Source: an uncultured Succiniclasticum sp. (GTDB lineage Bacteria; Bacillota; Negativicutes; Acidaminococcales; Acidaminococcaceae). From it: a stretch of 51,920 nucleotides of DNA. This document shows positions 38,096-48,187 of this stretch, piece by piece. The notes below the pieces were generated by a model. The model was given only the letters and a program-made list of their open reading frames with translations. It did not search any database and was not told the DNA's origin. The translations under genes and the position numbers were made by a program. The stretch covers positions 1 through 51,920 of the forward strand of contig CAJODT010000002.1 of the NCBI GenBank assembly GCA_905233365.1. Reading direction: 5' to 3'. How positions within the stretch are numbered: the stretch's first letter is position 1; each line of letters opens with the position of its first letter.

Positions 38096-38162
38096 GTTCT
38101 GTCATTTTATTAATGAACTGTGTTTTGAAATCTTATTAAAAACACCGGCAGAATTTAATCTC

Positions 38163-39206
38163 CTACCCTGTATAACTATCATCAAAATATTTGTTAATAC
38201 AAAACGGAACCGTCAGATTCATCATCAGAAGGCGCACAATCTGATATGTTAATATCAAAGAAACGTCTGCTCCCATGCTCATACCGGCCAGGCACATCTC
38301 CGCCACGCCGCCGGGCGCCATGGCCAGAAACGCAGTTACCAGAGGGATACCGTAATACCGGGAGAGCAACTCTGCCATCGCCACGCTTCCCCCGATGATC
38401 AGCAGCGTGCCGATGATCGCATAGGGCAACAGAATCCGGGTCCGGTACAACCGCTCCTTATCCAGCATACAGCCCATATACAGGCCGATATTCATCTGGG
38501 CAATGTTCATCAAAATGGGAGGCGCCTTTTGCAGTTCAACCTGAAAGACAACGGAAAATAATGCCGTGGCCATAATGGGCCCAATCAATGCCGCTGTAGG
38601 CACTTTGAATTTTTTAGCCAGAAGCAGCCCCGCGCCCGCGATGGGAAACAGGAGAAGCCAGGACATACCGGTATTCCCACCCGGATGGGACAGCAGCCCC
38701 CGGAAAGCGACGGCAGCGCCCAAAAGATGGATCACCAGAAACGGGACGGTGATAACTACGCCGAAGAGGCGGATGGTCTGTTGCACCACCACCACATTGG
38801 CATCCACCCGAGGATCTTCGTCTGCCATCAGCATCATCTGATTCAGTCCGCCAGGCAGCATGCCCATCACACAGCTTAACAGGTTGGCAAAGGTGTATTT
38901 GTATGTCACCCAGGCAACCAGCAGGGAGATGCCTATGGCTACAAAGGAAGCGCCAAAAACACCGACCACCTGCTCGGACATACGTACCAGAGTATCCTGG
39001 GTAAAGTCGCGGCCGATGCCATAACCGGCCACCATCAGTCCAGCATTCCGCCAGGAAACGGGCCAACGCATCTCTTTCCAAACACAAAACTTCAAAATGG
39101 AAGCCGCAATGATGCCACCCAGCATAAACGGAATGGGGATACGGAAATAAAAAAGAAAAAGGCCGATGCAAAATGCCGCCATCAGCCCAATAAAACGTTT
39201 CATCAT
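38163..39206 (-). CDS. AbrB-family (COG3180-like) membrane protein
   Basis: 347 aa; LMVAGYGIGRDFTQDTL, GMLPGGLNQM and AMAPGGVAEMCLAG duplicated motifs. Confidence 0.85.
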   Translation of the reverse strand: MMKRFIGLMAAFCIGLFLFYFRIPIPFMLGGIIAASILKFCVWKEMRWPVSWRNAGLMVAGYGIGRDFTQDTLVRMSEQVVGVFGASFVAIGISLLVAWVTYKYTFANLLSCVMGMLPGGLNQMMLMADEDPRVDANVVVVQQTIRLFGVVITVPFLVIHLLGAAVAFRGLLSHPGGNTGMSWLLLFPIAGAGLLLAKKFKVPTAALIGPIMATALFSVVFQVELQKAPPILMNIAQMNIGLYMGCMLDKERLYRTRILLPYAIIGTLLIIGGSVAMAELLSRYYGIPLVTAFLAMAPGGVAEMCLAGMSMGADVSLILTYQIVRLLMMNLTVPFCINKYFDDSYTG

Positions 39207-39215
39207 AAAAACTCT

Positions 39216-39707
39216 TTACAGCTTATACTGCGCCTTAATTTTACCGATGAACTTGATCAGCTCCGGCTTGCAGTTAGCCTTTTCCACAATGGCCCCCTGC
39301 TTGTCATTCAGCATCAGGTAAAAATTGGTAGGCGTTTCATAAATGTGGCGCAACTGCACATACTTGTAGGCAGCGCGTCCCATCTTGTTTACTTCTTCAT
39401 AATGATCCAGATAGAACGTCATGTTACTGGGCGTGCCTTCCAGACGGCTCTTGGCAAATTCCTTTTCCGCCTGTTTCCGCACATTATGGGGAATCACATA
39501 TAAAAATACCGCGAAACCAGCCGCCACCGCCACCGCCGCTGCAATATACCAGGCATTGTACAGGCAGATCGCAATAATCACCGCAATGATTGCAGCAATA
39601 ATATACTGCGCCTTTTTAAACCTGCTGTCATGCTTCTGGACCTCCAGATTCATCTTGCCAAACTCCGCAGCACTATAGGTTGTATTTGTTTTATAAATGA
39701 TACGCAT
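39216..39707 (-). CDS. YcxB-like membrane protein
   Basis: MRIIYKTNTTYSAAEFGKMNLEVQK..., two TM segments, YVQLRHIYETPTNFYLMLN. Confidence 0.65.
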   Translation of the reverse strand: MRIIYKTNTTYSAAEFGKMNLEVQKHDSRFKKAQYIIAAIIAVIIAICLYNAWYIAAAVAVAAGFAVFLYVIPHNVRKQAEKEFAKSRLEGTPSNMTFYLDHYEEVNKMGRAAYKYVQLRHIYETPTNFYLMLNDKQGAIVEKANCKPELIKFIGKIKAQYKL

Positions 39708-39968
39708 TGATACTTCTCTCCCTTTGCCTCTCTCTTTGCGTTTAGGAAACACAGGCAATTTGCACGAGCGCATAACGCAGAAATCGCGCAAACCCATTGC
39801 TGCTATTGTTTCTCTGCCGCCTATTCATGTATTGTATCACATCCCACGGAAAATGCAAACAGGAAAACCAGAAAAATTGCAAAACAACAGGTAAGCGGGC
39901 ACAACATTCACATACAGCCATGCCAGTTGCAGTTATTATGTAAGAAGTTGCAAATAGAAAGTTTTAAA

Positions 39969-39999
39969 CCGGAGCAGAATCATTCCGATTCTGCTCCGG
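39969..39999. terminator. Perfect 13-bp stem hairpin between divergent ends
   Basis: CCGGAGCAGAATC-ATTCC-GATTCTGCTCCGG; only a short T tract. Confidence 0.5.
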
Positions 40000-40115
40000 C
40001 AAATTACTGCCTTTACCATGTCCGGCAGGGGCATATAGCACTCAATGCCTGCTGCCGCATCCAGAATGAGCAAACTGTTTTGTAACAACAGCAACGTCTC
40101 ACTCGTTAAGACAAA

Positions 40116-41321
40116 TTACGCCGCACGATCCCGTTCGCTCTTATCTACTACGCAGCAAACCGCGCCATCGCCGGTGATGTTAACGCAGGTACGGAACATA
40201 TCCAGTACACGGTCGATACCGGCCACCAGTGCCAGGCCTTCCATAGGCAGCTGAACCGCCTGCAGCACCATGGCCAGCATGATGAGACCCGCGCCGGGAA
40301 CACCGGCGGTACCGATAGAAGCCAATGTACCGGTAAAGACGATCATAATCATATCGGAAGAGGTCAGGTTCACACCAAAGGCATTGGCGACGAACAGGGA
40401 GCATACGCCCATGTACAGCGCCGTACCGTCCATGTTGATGGTGCAGCCCAGAGGCAGTACAAAAGAAGTAACCTGACGGGACAGACCCAGTTTTTCCTGG
40501 CAGTTCTTCATGTTAACAGGCAGTGCTGCCGCGGAGGAACAGGTGGTGAAAGCCAGCATCATGGCTTCGGACATGCCGCGGAAGAACTTCACCGGGTTCA
40601 CACCGCCCATGGTAGATGCCAGCGTGGAATAAACCAGGATGCACTGCAGGGCACAGCCGATGGCAACAGCCAGAATTACGCTTAACAGCGGGAGAAGTAC
40701 CTTGGGGCCGTTTTTGCAGACAACCGGCAGCAGTAACGCGAACACGCCAAGAGGAGCAAACTTCATAACCATGGCGATGATCTTGTAGCAGACTTCCGCA
40801 CCTGCATCGTATAAATCCATGAGGAAGCGGGAACGCTTTTCATCTAACTGGGTGATGCCGATACCTACCAGCAGCGCAAAAATGATGACTGGCAGAATCT
40901 GGCCTTTGGCCATGGCGTCAACCGGGTTGGTAGGCACCATGTTCACCAGGACCTGCATAAAGGTCGGTGCTTCTTTTACCTTCGGCGCAACCTTTCCGGC
41001 AATATCCAGACCTACGCCGGGTTGGATGATACCGGCCACGACAAAACCGAGAACAATCGCTACCGCTGTGGTAATCAGATACAGGCAGATGGTCTTGGCG
41101 CTGATACGTCCCAGCTTTTTGCTGTCGCCGCCCAGGCTGGTAACGCCTACGATCAAAGAGCAGGTGACGACCGGAACGATCATCATCTTGATGAAGTTGA
41201 TAAAGATGGTACCGATAGGCGCGATCCATTTGTTAACGAACGGAAGGCCTTCGGGTCCGATGACCAGACCGGCGCATACAGACAGGATCAACGCAACCAG
41301 AATTTGGACAGATAAGTTCAT
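40116..41321 (-). CDS. Dicarboxylate/amino acid:cation symporter (DAACS family)
   Basis: KWIAPIGTIFINFIKMMIVPVV, TTCSSAAALPVNM, LPLGCTINMDGTALY, TLASIGTAGVPGAGLIML. Confidence 0.95.
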   Translation of the reverse strand: MNLSVQILVALILSVCAGLVIGPEGLPFVNKWIAPIGTIFINFIKMMIVPVVTCSLIVGVTSLGGDSKKLGRISAKTICLYLITTAVAIVLGFVVAGIIQPGVGLDIAGKVAPKVKEAPTFMQVLVNMVPTNPVDAMAKGQILPVIIFALLVGIGITQLDEKRSRFLMDLYDAGAEVCYKIIAMVMKFAPLGVFALLLPVVCKNGPKVLLPLLSVILAVAIGCALQCILVYSTLASTMGGVNPVKFFRGMSEAMMLAFTTCSSAAALPVNMKNCQEKLGLSRQVTSFVLPLGCTINMDGTALYMGVCSLFVANAFGVNLTSSDMIMIVFTGTLASIGTAGVPGAGLIMLAMVLQAVQLPMEGLALVAGIDRVLDMFRTCVNITGDGAVCCVVDKSERDRAA

Positions 41322-41575
41322 AAAATCCCCTCGTTTCTATATAAGTTAAGGGTATTTTACCATTTTTTCACAAATGAATCTATATTTCGACCGAATGTAT
41401 ACACGTATACATTTTTTGTCGTTGTCTTCCGTGCTATAATATTATTAAGAATTACCTGGCCGGACGCCAAGACATAAATACGTTGTTGCAACCATACGCA
41501 CAGTTTCCAAAATGAATGAAACTCCCCTGCATCCCGTCACTTTTACATTTTCCTACACAGCAAGGAGGAATCTCT

Positions 41576-41941
41576 ATGAATAACCGTCCCATCATCGGAA
41601 AAAACGCGGCAGCCAATATGTGCGAACGAATCAACAAGCTGATCCGCAACTTTGAAAAGAGCCTGGCCCCTGACGAGGTGGCTGCCATGAGCCTGGCTTC
41701 TTTCTCCAACCGTCCCATCATCATCAAACGGCTGGGCTATTGGAATCCCGACCTCATTGTACTGTACGGCTTCGACCCCAACACCGGGGAAGCCCTGAAA
41801 ATGATACAGCACATTTCACAGTTCACCCTGTGCCTGATTACCTTAAAGAAGCCTCCGAAAGAGGAAGATGTTCCCGAGGACGAAAAACCCGAAACAGCAA
41901 ACCGGCGTATCGGATTCATCGTGAATGAGGAAGAAGCGTAA
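41576..41941 (+). CDS. Conserved-looking hypothetical protein
   Basis: 121 aa from ATG 41576 preceded by AAGGAGGAATCT. Confidence 0.65.
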   Translation: MNNRPIIGKNAAANMCERINKLIRNFEKSLAPDEVAAMSLASFSNRPIIIKRLGYWNPDLIVLYGFDPNTGEALKMIQHISQFTLCLITLKKPPKEEDVPEDEKPETANRRIGFIVNEEEA

Positions 41942-41958
41942 GTAGAAAGATAAATAGA

Positions 41959-42030
41959 AAGAGCCGGTAAAGGCTTTGCAAAACCGTGTCCGTTTATCAC
42001 GATGTTTTGCTTCAGTCTTTACCGGCTCTT
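41959..42030 (+). terminator. Long-stem terminator
   Basis: AAGAGCCGGTAAAG ... GCAAAAC ... GTTTTGC ... CTTTACCGGCTCTT. Confidence 0.65.
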
Positions 42031-42072
42031 ACTATTCTTAATAATTTTCTATTTAACTACATGCAATTAACT

Positions 42073-42106
42073 AAAAACCTTGATGTACTTTGTGCATCAG
42101 GGTTTT
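42073..42106 (-). terminator. Terminator downstream of the PTS EIIBC gene
   Basis: Minus strand AAAACCCTGATGC ... CATCAAGGTTTTT. Confidence 0.6.
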
Positions 42107-42110
42107 ATTA

Positions 42111-43574
42111 TCAAATAGTATCTTCCACCGGGTCGTCAAAGCCCACCAGCCAGGTTGCAATAAAACCTGCCAGATAGGCGATGAAAACACCGCACAAATA
42201 CAGGAAAACGTGATTGGTAGCTGCCGCCAGGGGAATACCGGAGATTCCCAGAGCATAGGCTCCGATCCCGTGCCAGGCCTGCCAGGCTCCCCCAAAGGCG
42301 CCGCCAATGCAGGCGCAGATAAAAGGCTTGCCCAGTGGCAACGTGACACCGTAAATCAACGGCTCACCAATACCCAGCATGCCCACAGGAAGCGAACTTA
42401 AAATAGTACGCCTAAGATGTTTATTTTTGCTTTTTAGGTACACGGCAAAGGACGCCCCTACCTGTCCACAGCCAGCCATGGCCGCAATCGGCAGCAAAAT
42501 CGTCATCCCCATAGAAGCCAGCATATCCGCATGGATCGGCGTCAGCCCGTGATGCACACCCGCCATAACAATTGGAAGGAAGATGCCTCCGATTACAAAA
42601 CCGGTGATTGCGCCGCCGGTTTGGATTGTACGCACCGTATAATAGCCAAGGATATCAGAAAGAAAACCTCCCAACGGCTGAAAAATGAACAGGCTGGCAA
42701 GGGACACAACGGTAACTGTAATTAATGGTGTCAGAAACAGACTGGCGGATTCCAAAATCCGTTTGTTCAGTCTCGTTTCAATGAAAGCCGTCGCAGCACC
42801 GGCCAGCAGGGAAGCAAAAATTCCGCCCCGCCCTGGAATCATCGGATTTCCCATAAAGGTAATATCTGCCAGACCCGGCGCAGCCAAGAGCGCTGCCATA
42901 GCTCCCCCAAGAGCCGGAGTTCCTCCAAATTCTTTACAGGCATACAGCCCGATAAACCCGTTCAGCACCATAAAGATGGAACCGCCCGCCAGTTTCAGAT
43001 ACTGCACATAGGAGTTGCCTGCCAGTTCCGGACTGATTTTCAGCAAAAGACTGATTATACCCGTCAGCAACCCACAGCCGATAAAAGCCGGGATCAACGG
43101 AATGAAGATGTGACCGACGCGCTGCAGCATGCGTTTTAAAGAAGATTCGCTGTTTCGCTTTTTGATTGCAGCGTGCAGCTCTTTGCCGTCGCCAATTTTG
43201 TTTTTTGATGATCGTTTTGCCGAAGCAGTTTGTGTTTCTGTTTCAGACGCAGCATCTTTGAAAGCCGTACTGTCAGCATAAGCTTCAGCAGAATCCGCCG
43301 CCAGAGGGTCAGCAACTTCACTTTCCGTTTTCTTTCCCAGCAATCGTTTACACTCTTTTGTTACGTTTTCCGCTTTGCCCGGACCCAGAACGATGTGTAC
43401 CTCTCCTTTGTTCAGGATCACACCTTTGACGCCAGGTATCTTTTTCAGTTCTTCTTTGGTGACGGCCACGTCCTTGACGCGCAGCCGCAACCGGGTCATA
43501 CAGTTGTACGCTTCTGTTATGTTTTCCGGCCCGACTGCAGTGAGAATGGCCCGGGCAATTTGCTGGTTATCCAT
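42111..43574 (-). CDS. PTS transporter EIIBC (glucose/MurNAc superfamily)
   Basis: AYNCMTRLRLRVKD EIIB phosphocysteine motif; AGVHHGLTPIHADML and GIGEPLIYGVTLPLGKPF EIIC motifs. Confidence 0.92.
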   Translation of the reverse strand: MDNQQIARAILTAVGPENITEAYNCMTRLRLRVKDVAVTKEELKKIPGVKGVILNKGEVHIVLGPGKAENVTKECKRLLGKKTESEVADPLAADSAEAYADSTAFKDAASETETQTASAKRSSKNKIGDGKELHAAIKKRNSESSLKRMLQRVGHIFIPLIPAFIGCGLLTGIISLLLKISPELAGNSYVQYLKLAGGSIFMVLNGFIGLYACKEFGGTPALGGAMAALLAAPGLADITFMGNPMIPGRGGIFASLLAGAATAFIETRLNKRILESASLFLTPLITVTVVSLASLFIFQPLGGFLSDILGYYTVRTIQTGGAITGFVIGGIFLPIVMAGVHHGLTPIHADMLASMGMTILLPIAAMAGCGQVGASFAVYLKSKNKHLRRTILSSLPVGMLGIGEPLIYGVTLPLGKPFICACIGGAFGGAWQAWHGIGAYALGISGIPLAAATNHVFLYLCGVFIAYLAGFIATWLVGFDDPVEDTI

Positions 43575-43659
43575 TGTTCAAACCTCAATATGGCAACTGT
43601 TATATTTTTACAGGAAAACGGTTGTACCGCAAAATGCAGTGCAACCGTTCTTTATATAT

Positions 43660-44925
43660 TCATGCGCCCGGTTTCCGCACCACGGGCATCCGGATCCCGG
43701 TATTATTTACAACTGGTTTATTGGAAACAACGGCAGGCTTTGCGGATACAGTTCCAGCGCCGGCAGCATTAGTGTTTGCTGCAGTAGAATTGACATCGGT
43801 TCCTTCATTTGTATTAGTAACTGCAGGTACCGGTTTGTTTGCTGCCGGTGCAGTGGTTGCATTGGCAGTTCCGTTTTGGCTTCCGGAAGCAGGAGTTGAA
43901 GATACCACCGGCGTTTTTGCAACCGGCGCTGATGTAGCTACAGGCTTATCTGTCACGGACTGTTTCATCGCAGGCGCTGATGAGGAAGCCGGCTTATTCG
44001 TAACAGGAGCAGACACGGCTCCCGGTTTTTTTACGTCCGGCATTCGTTTCGGACTTACCTTCACTTCCTTCTCCACAACGATTTTCCCTTTTCCGCCTAC
44101 GGAAAAGCCATAATCCAGCAGCTTTCTGGCATCCGCAAAGCGCGTATCATTGTCCTTTGATTTCATGACAATAGCAATCAGTTCCACATTACCGCGTTTT
44201 GCAGAAGCAGCCACGCAGCCCTTGGCCGCTTTGGTCCAGCCGGTCTTAATCCCATTGGCCCCGTTATAGCTGCTCAGCAGATCATTGGTAGTCTCTGCTT
44301 TATAGGTTCTGCCGGAAGGCGAAGCCCAACGTATCACAGACGTCCGGTTATTTACCAAACTCCTGAAATCAGGATTCTTCATGCAATAGGCCGCAATTTT
44401 TGACATATCCCTTGCCGTGGAATAATGCCATTTGGCCGTCAGGCCGTGGGGATTGCTGAAATGGGTCTTCCGACAACCCAGCTCTTTGGCTTTTTCGTTC
44501 ATCCGGTCTGCAAACTTCAGTACGCTGCCGGAAACATTCTGCGCCACCACAACCGCAGCCCCGTTGTCCGATTCCATCATCATTTCCCGCATCAGTTCGC
44601 CGGAAAGCAACCGCTCCCCACCCTTCATCTCCAGGTAGGAATAATCCGTCGCCGCCGCAGCCTGCGTAACTTTAAACTCTGCATCCAGTCCTTTAGCTTC
44701 CAGGCCCAGTATGCAGGTCATCATCTTGGTCAGGCTTGCCGGTGCACGCCGTGTATCTGCATTTTTTTCAAAAATGACACCGCCGGTCTGGGCGTTGATC
44801 AGTATCGCGGACTCCGCCAGCACAGAGGGCGCGGCAAATACCTGCCCGGTGTGGAAGATGACAAAAGCTATGGCAAACATTAAAAATCTGAAGGAATGAA
44901 AAATAGACATCGTTTCGTTCACCAA
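43660..44925 (-). CDS. D-alanyl-D-alanine carboxypeptidase with low-complexity C-terminal tail
   Basis: RRAPASLTKMMTCIL (SxxK), SDNGAAVVVA (SxN), NGIKTGWTKAAKGC (KTG). Confidence 0.93.
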   Translation of the reverse strand: MVNETMSIFHSFRFLMFAIAFVIFHTGQVFAAPSVLAESAILINAQTGGVIFEKNADTRRAPASLTKMMTCILGLEAKGLDAEFKVTQAAAATDYSYLEMKGGERLLSGELMREMMMESDNGAAVVVAQNVSGSVLKFADRMNEKAKELGCRKTHFSNPHGLTAKWHYSTARDMSKIAAYCMKNPDFRSLVNNRTSVIRWASPSGRTYKAETTNDLLSSYNGANGIKTGWTKAAKGCVAASAKRGNVELIAIVMKSKDNDTRFADARKLLDYGFSVGGKGKIVVEKEVKVSPKRMPDVKKPGAVSAPVTNKPASSSAPAMKQSVTDKPVATSAPVAKTPVVSSTPASGSQNGTANATTAPAANKPVPAVTNTNEGTDVNSTAANTNAAGAGTVSAKPAVVSNKPVVNNTGIRMPVVRKPGA

Positions 44926-45036
44926 ACAACAAAATATACCAAAACCCTTGGCAGTCTGCCCTATTTGGTCATCACGTTATACATCAAAAGCACAGAGCAC
45001 TGCCGGCAAAGCACAATTAATGAAACCGTTTCCCTA

Positions 45037-45414
45037 TTACGGCACACCCGGGAAGTTCTCTACAAACTGGATCTTGATATCCGGGAAATTATCCACGAAC
45101 TGAATGGTAAAATCCGGGAAGTTCTCTACAAATTGCCATTCGCCTATCTTATTGGGGAAATTGCTCACTTTCTTTACTTTAATGTCTGCGAAGTTCTTAA
45201 CAACCTGCACTTTGATATTGGCGAAGTTCTTTACTACCTTCACCTTACCGGCCAGACGGATGCCTTTAAAATAACCATCCTTGCTGACAGCCCCATAGGG
45301 AATCAGCTGCTGTGGCGCCTGCAGCGATGGAGCAAGGATGTTCTCCGAAGCAAAAACGGAAGCAGAGAAAAGAATAGATGCAGCCAGTACCGTGAGCCCT
45401 ATCATCTTTTTCAT
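45037..45414 (-). CDS. Secreted tandem-repeat beta protein (possible 7(1)-knot/'septoil' family)
   Basis: Signal peptide MKKMIGLTVLAASILFSASVFA, then KVKVVKNFANI / KVQVVKNFADI / KVKKVSNFPNKIG / EWQFVENFPDF / TIQFVDNFPDI / KIQFVENFPGVP. AGGAGGTG ribosome-binding site. Confidence 0.8.
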   Translation of the reverse strand: MKKMIGLTVLAASILFSASVFASENILAPSLQAPQQLIPYGAVSKDGYFKGIRLAGKVKVVKNFANIKVQVVKNFADIKVKKVSNFPNKIGEWQFVENFPDFTIQFVDNFPDIKIQFVENFPGVP

Positions 45415-45524
45415 ACAGAACACCTCCTTCATATTTTGTACTATACTAACATAATACAACAGCGTTGTGTTTTTTACATGGCAAAAGCTACAGTTTTATA
45501 CACAACTAATAAGCAAGCAACCTG

Positions 45525-46022
45525 TTACTCTTCCCAGTGGATGCGGGCCGGATCAAAACGGTCCACCGGTTTTCCTTCTCCCATAGGATAGCCTACTGGC
45601 AGGACAGCAAACACTTCCAGGTTTTCCGGCAGGTTCAGCACCTTTTTCGCCGGTTCCTGCCGTTCCTTCAGGGGCGCGAAGGACAACCATACGCAACCCA
45701 TATCCAGCGCGGACGCCTGGATCAGCATGTTTTCACAGCAGCAGCTCATGTCCAGCAGTGCCATATCCGCTTCATACAGATCGTTGGTACGATAACAGGC
45801 CACGATGGCCACAGGCGCCTTGGCCATGGGCCGTCCGTAGGGACTGCAGGCAGCTAACTTTTCCAGCATTTCCTTATTGCGCACCACATAAAACTCCCAG
45901 GGCCGCTGGTTCTTGGCGGAAGGCGCCGCCATGCCTGCCCGGATGATCTGCTCAATGGTCATGTCATCCACGTCAATATCCAGATAACTGCGTATGCTCT
46001 TACGTTTGAAAATGATATTCAT
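45525..46022 (-). CDS. Nitroreductase family protein
   Basis: MNIIFKRKSIRSYLDIDVDDMTIEQIIRAGMAAPSAKNQRPWEFYVV. Confidence 0.92.
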   Translation of the reverse strand: MNIIFKRKSIRSYLDIDVDDMTIEQIIRAGMAAPSAKNQRPWEFYVVRNKEMLEKLAACSPYGRPMAKAPVAIVACYRTNDLYEADMALLDMSCCCENMLIQASALDMGCVWLSFAPLKERQEPAKKVLNLPENLEVFAVLPVGYPMGEGKPVDRFDPARIHWEE

Positions 46023-46251
46023 GGTTTTCTTCCTTTCCATTATTTTTTATAGTTTATTATATCACACTGGCGCCTTCTTTAACACTTCCGCGCAAAATTC
46101 ACAAAAAAATCTATAAAAATAAGAAAATAAAATCTGAAAAGGGTAACATTATTATCTGTTTTGTGGTAAAATAAAGTAGGTATGTCTTTATTAATACTCT
46201 TTTTCGTTTTTTGTGACAAAGAGGAAGCATTATTAACTGATCGGAGTATGT

Positions 46252-46908
46252 ATGGCTTACAATCAGTTCCGTTATACGGTTCAGCTGAATATGGAAAACC
46301 AGCGTTGCGTGGTGATTGGCGGCGGCAACGTTGCCTTGCGCAAAACTACGTCGCTGCTAAAAGCCGGCGCTAATGTCACCGTTATCGCTCCGGTAATTCT
46401 TCCTGCTATTGTTGCGTTACAGAGAAACTTTCCTGCTTTGACCCTGTGCCAGCGCAATTATGAAAAAGGCGACGTCGCCCATGCGTTTCTGGTCATTGCG
46501 GCTACTGACAACCGCAATGTCAATAAAGCCGTTGCCCGGGACGCAACACAAAACCACTGCCTGCTGAACGTGGCCGACGACCCGGATGCCGGCAACTTTT
46601 CCGTAGCGGGCACATACGAAAGTGGAAACCTGCTCTTTTCCGTCGCAACGGGAGGCAATCCCCGCCTCACCCACCTGCTGCTGGAAGATTTACGGCAACA
46701 GTACGGCGACGACATGGTAACCTTCGCCGCGTTTCTGGACGAACAGCGGGAAACTGTCAAACAACTACTGCCCGGCTCCCAAGCCAGACAGGAATTCTGG
46801 AGAAATACTCTCACAAATCAACTGCTGCAGCTGGTCAAGAAAGGCCAATTGCAGCAGGCAAAGGAGATCATCATACATGCAGTTAATCGTATTGGGGCTG
46901 AACCATAA
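46252..46908 (+). CDS. Precorrin-2 dehydrogenase / sirohydrochlorin ferrochelatase-type protein (SirC/CysG-N like)
   Basis: CVVIGGGNVALRKTTSLLKAGANVTVIAP, FLVIAATDNRNVNKAVARDA; upstream of hemA. Confidence 0.9.
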   Translation: MAYNQFRYTVQLNMENQRCVVIGGGNVALRKTTSLLKAGANVTVIAPVILPAIVALQRNFPALTLCQRNYEKGDVAHAFLVIAATDNRNVNKAVARDATQNHCLLNVADDPDAGNFSVAGTYESGNLLFSVATGGNPRLTHLLLEDLRQQYGDDMVTFAAFLDEQRETVKQLLPGSQARQEFWRNTLTNQLLQLVKKGQLQQAKEIIIHAVNRIGAEP

Positions 46909-48187
46909 GACCGCCCCTGTGGAAATCAGGGAAAGATTCAACTTTTCCCGCAGCCGGATCAAACACGTCCTGCGGCTTCTGAAAGAATCCGATGATTTCT
47001 CCGAAGCGGTCCTGCTTTCTACCTGCAACCGTACGGAGCTTTACCTGGTGGCCCAGGAACCGGAAGACGGCATGGCATCCCTGCACAAAGCGGTCAAACG
47101 CATTGCCGGCAGCGCGTTTAAAAATGAATATTTTTACACCCTGACCGGCGTACATTGTGTCCGTCATCTGTTTCTGGTGGCCAGCAGCCTGGACTCCCTC
47201 ATCGTAGGTGAAGGGCAGATCCTGAGCCAGGTGAAGGATGCTTATCATCTGGCCCGAACCTCCGGCACCACCTCCATCATGTTCAATACTATTTTCAATC
47301 AGGCCATCTCCACTGGCAAGAAGATCCGGACCCGGACCCAGATTGCTTATCGCAGCGTCAGTGTTTCATCCGCTGCCGTAGACCTGGCCATTGAGGTGAT
47401 AGGCGACCTGAGTACCGCCGATATCCTGGTCATCGGCGCCGGCAAGATGAGCGAACTCACCGCACGGCACCTGATGGATAAAGGCGCGCCTTCCATTTTC
47501 GTCACCAACCGCAGTTATGAACATGCACAGGAACTGGCTGACAAATTCAACGGCTCCGTCATCCGGTTTGATGACTTTATCGACCACGTTGTAAACGCGG
47601 ACATCGTCATCACCTCTACCGGCGCTACCCACTACATCATCCACCACGACCATCTGGCACTGGCACTGGAAGAACGGCAAAAGCCTAATCCCCTTGTGCT
47701 CATTGACATCGCCGTGCCCCGCGATGTGGAACCGGAAGTTGCGGATCTGGACAAAGTGGTCCTGTACAACATCGACGACCTGAAGAACGTGGTGGATACC
47801 AACAAGGAGCTGCGGAACCAGGACGCGGAAGCGGCCAAGTTCCTGATTGAAGAAGACATTGACGCGCTGAAGGACCGGTTGAGGTATCTTTCCATGCGGC
47901 CCGTCATGGTCCGCCTCCACGACAAGTTTGACTTCCTGCGGGAGCGCATCCTGGCAAAGACCCTGCGGAAGATGCCGGAGCTGACGGAAGAACAGCAGCA
48001 TAAGATTGACGTGATGAGCCAGCGTCTCATGTACAAGTTCCTCCGGGATCCCATGATCAACATCAACAAGGCCGCAGGCACGGAAGAAGAAGAACATGTC
48101 AAAACCGACATCAGCCGTTTCTTTATGTTAGATGACAAAGACGAGGATAATCCTGACGATGAAAAGAACTATAACTATTGGAACTAG
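46877..48187 (+). CDS. hemA: Glutamyl-tRNA reductase
   Basis: LGLNHKTAPVEIRE, VLLSTCNRTELY, IVGEGQILSQVKDAY. Confidence 0.97.
   Translation: MQLIVLGLNHKTAPVEIRERFNFSRSRIKHVLRLLKESDDFSEAVLLSTCNRTELYLVAQEPEDGMASLHKAVKRIAGSAFKNEYFYTLTGVHCVRHLFLVASSLDSLIVGEGQILSQVKDAYHLARTSGTTSIMFNTIFNQAISTGKKIRTRTQIAYRSVSVSSAAVDLAIEVIGDLSTADILVIGAGKMSELTARHLMDKGAPSIFVTNRSYEHAQELADKFNGSVIRFDDFIDHVVNADIVITSTGATHYIIHHDHLALALEERQKPNPLVLIDIAVPRDVEPEVADLDKVVLYNIDDLKNVVDTNKELRNQDAEAAKFLIEEDIDALKDRLRYLSMRPVMVRLHDKFDFLRERILAKTLRKMPELTEEQQHKIDVMSQRLMYKFLRDPMININKAAGTEEEEHVKTDISRFFMLDDKDEDNPDDEKNYNYWN

Noticed and set aside
45040-45260. Regular ~33-36-bp DNA repeats resembling a CRISPR array
   Set aside because: The periodicity is in-frame coding repetition (11-12 residues), with no constant repeat plus unique spacer pattern and no cas genes.
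44896-45591. 231-aa plus-strand ORF with repeats (REVLYKL...)
   Set aside because: Reverse-strand image of the secreted tandem-repeat protein, which has a signal peptide and ribosome-binding site on the minus strand.
47366-48097. 243-aa minus-strand ORF
   Set aside because: Antisense shadow of hemA; Phe/Val/His-rich composition typical of reverse-strand frames in GC-biased genes.
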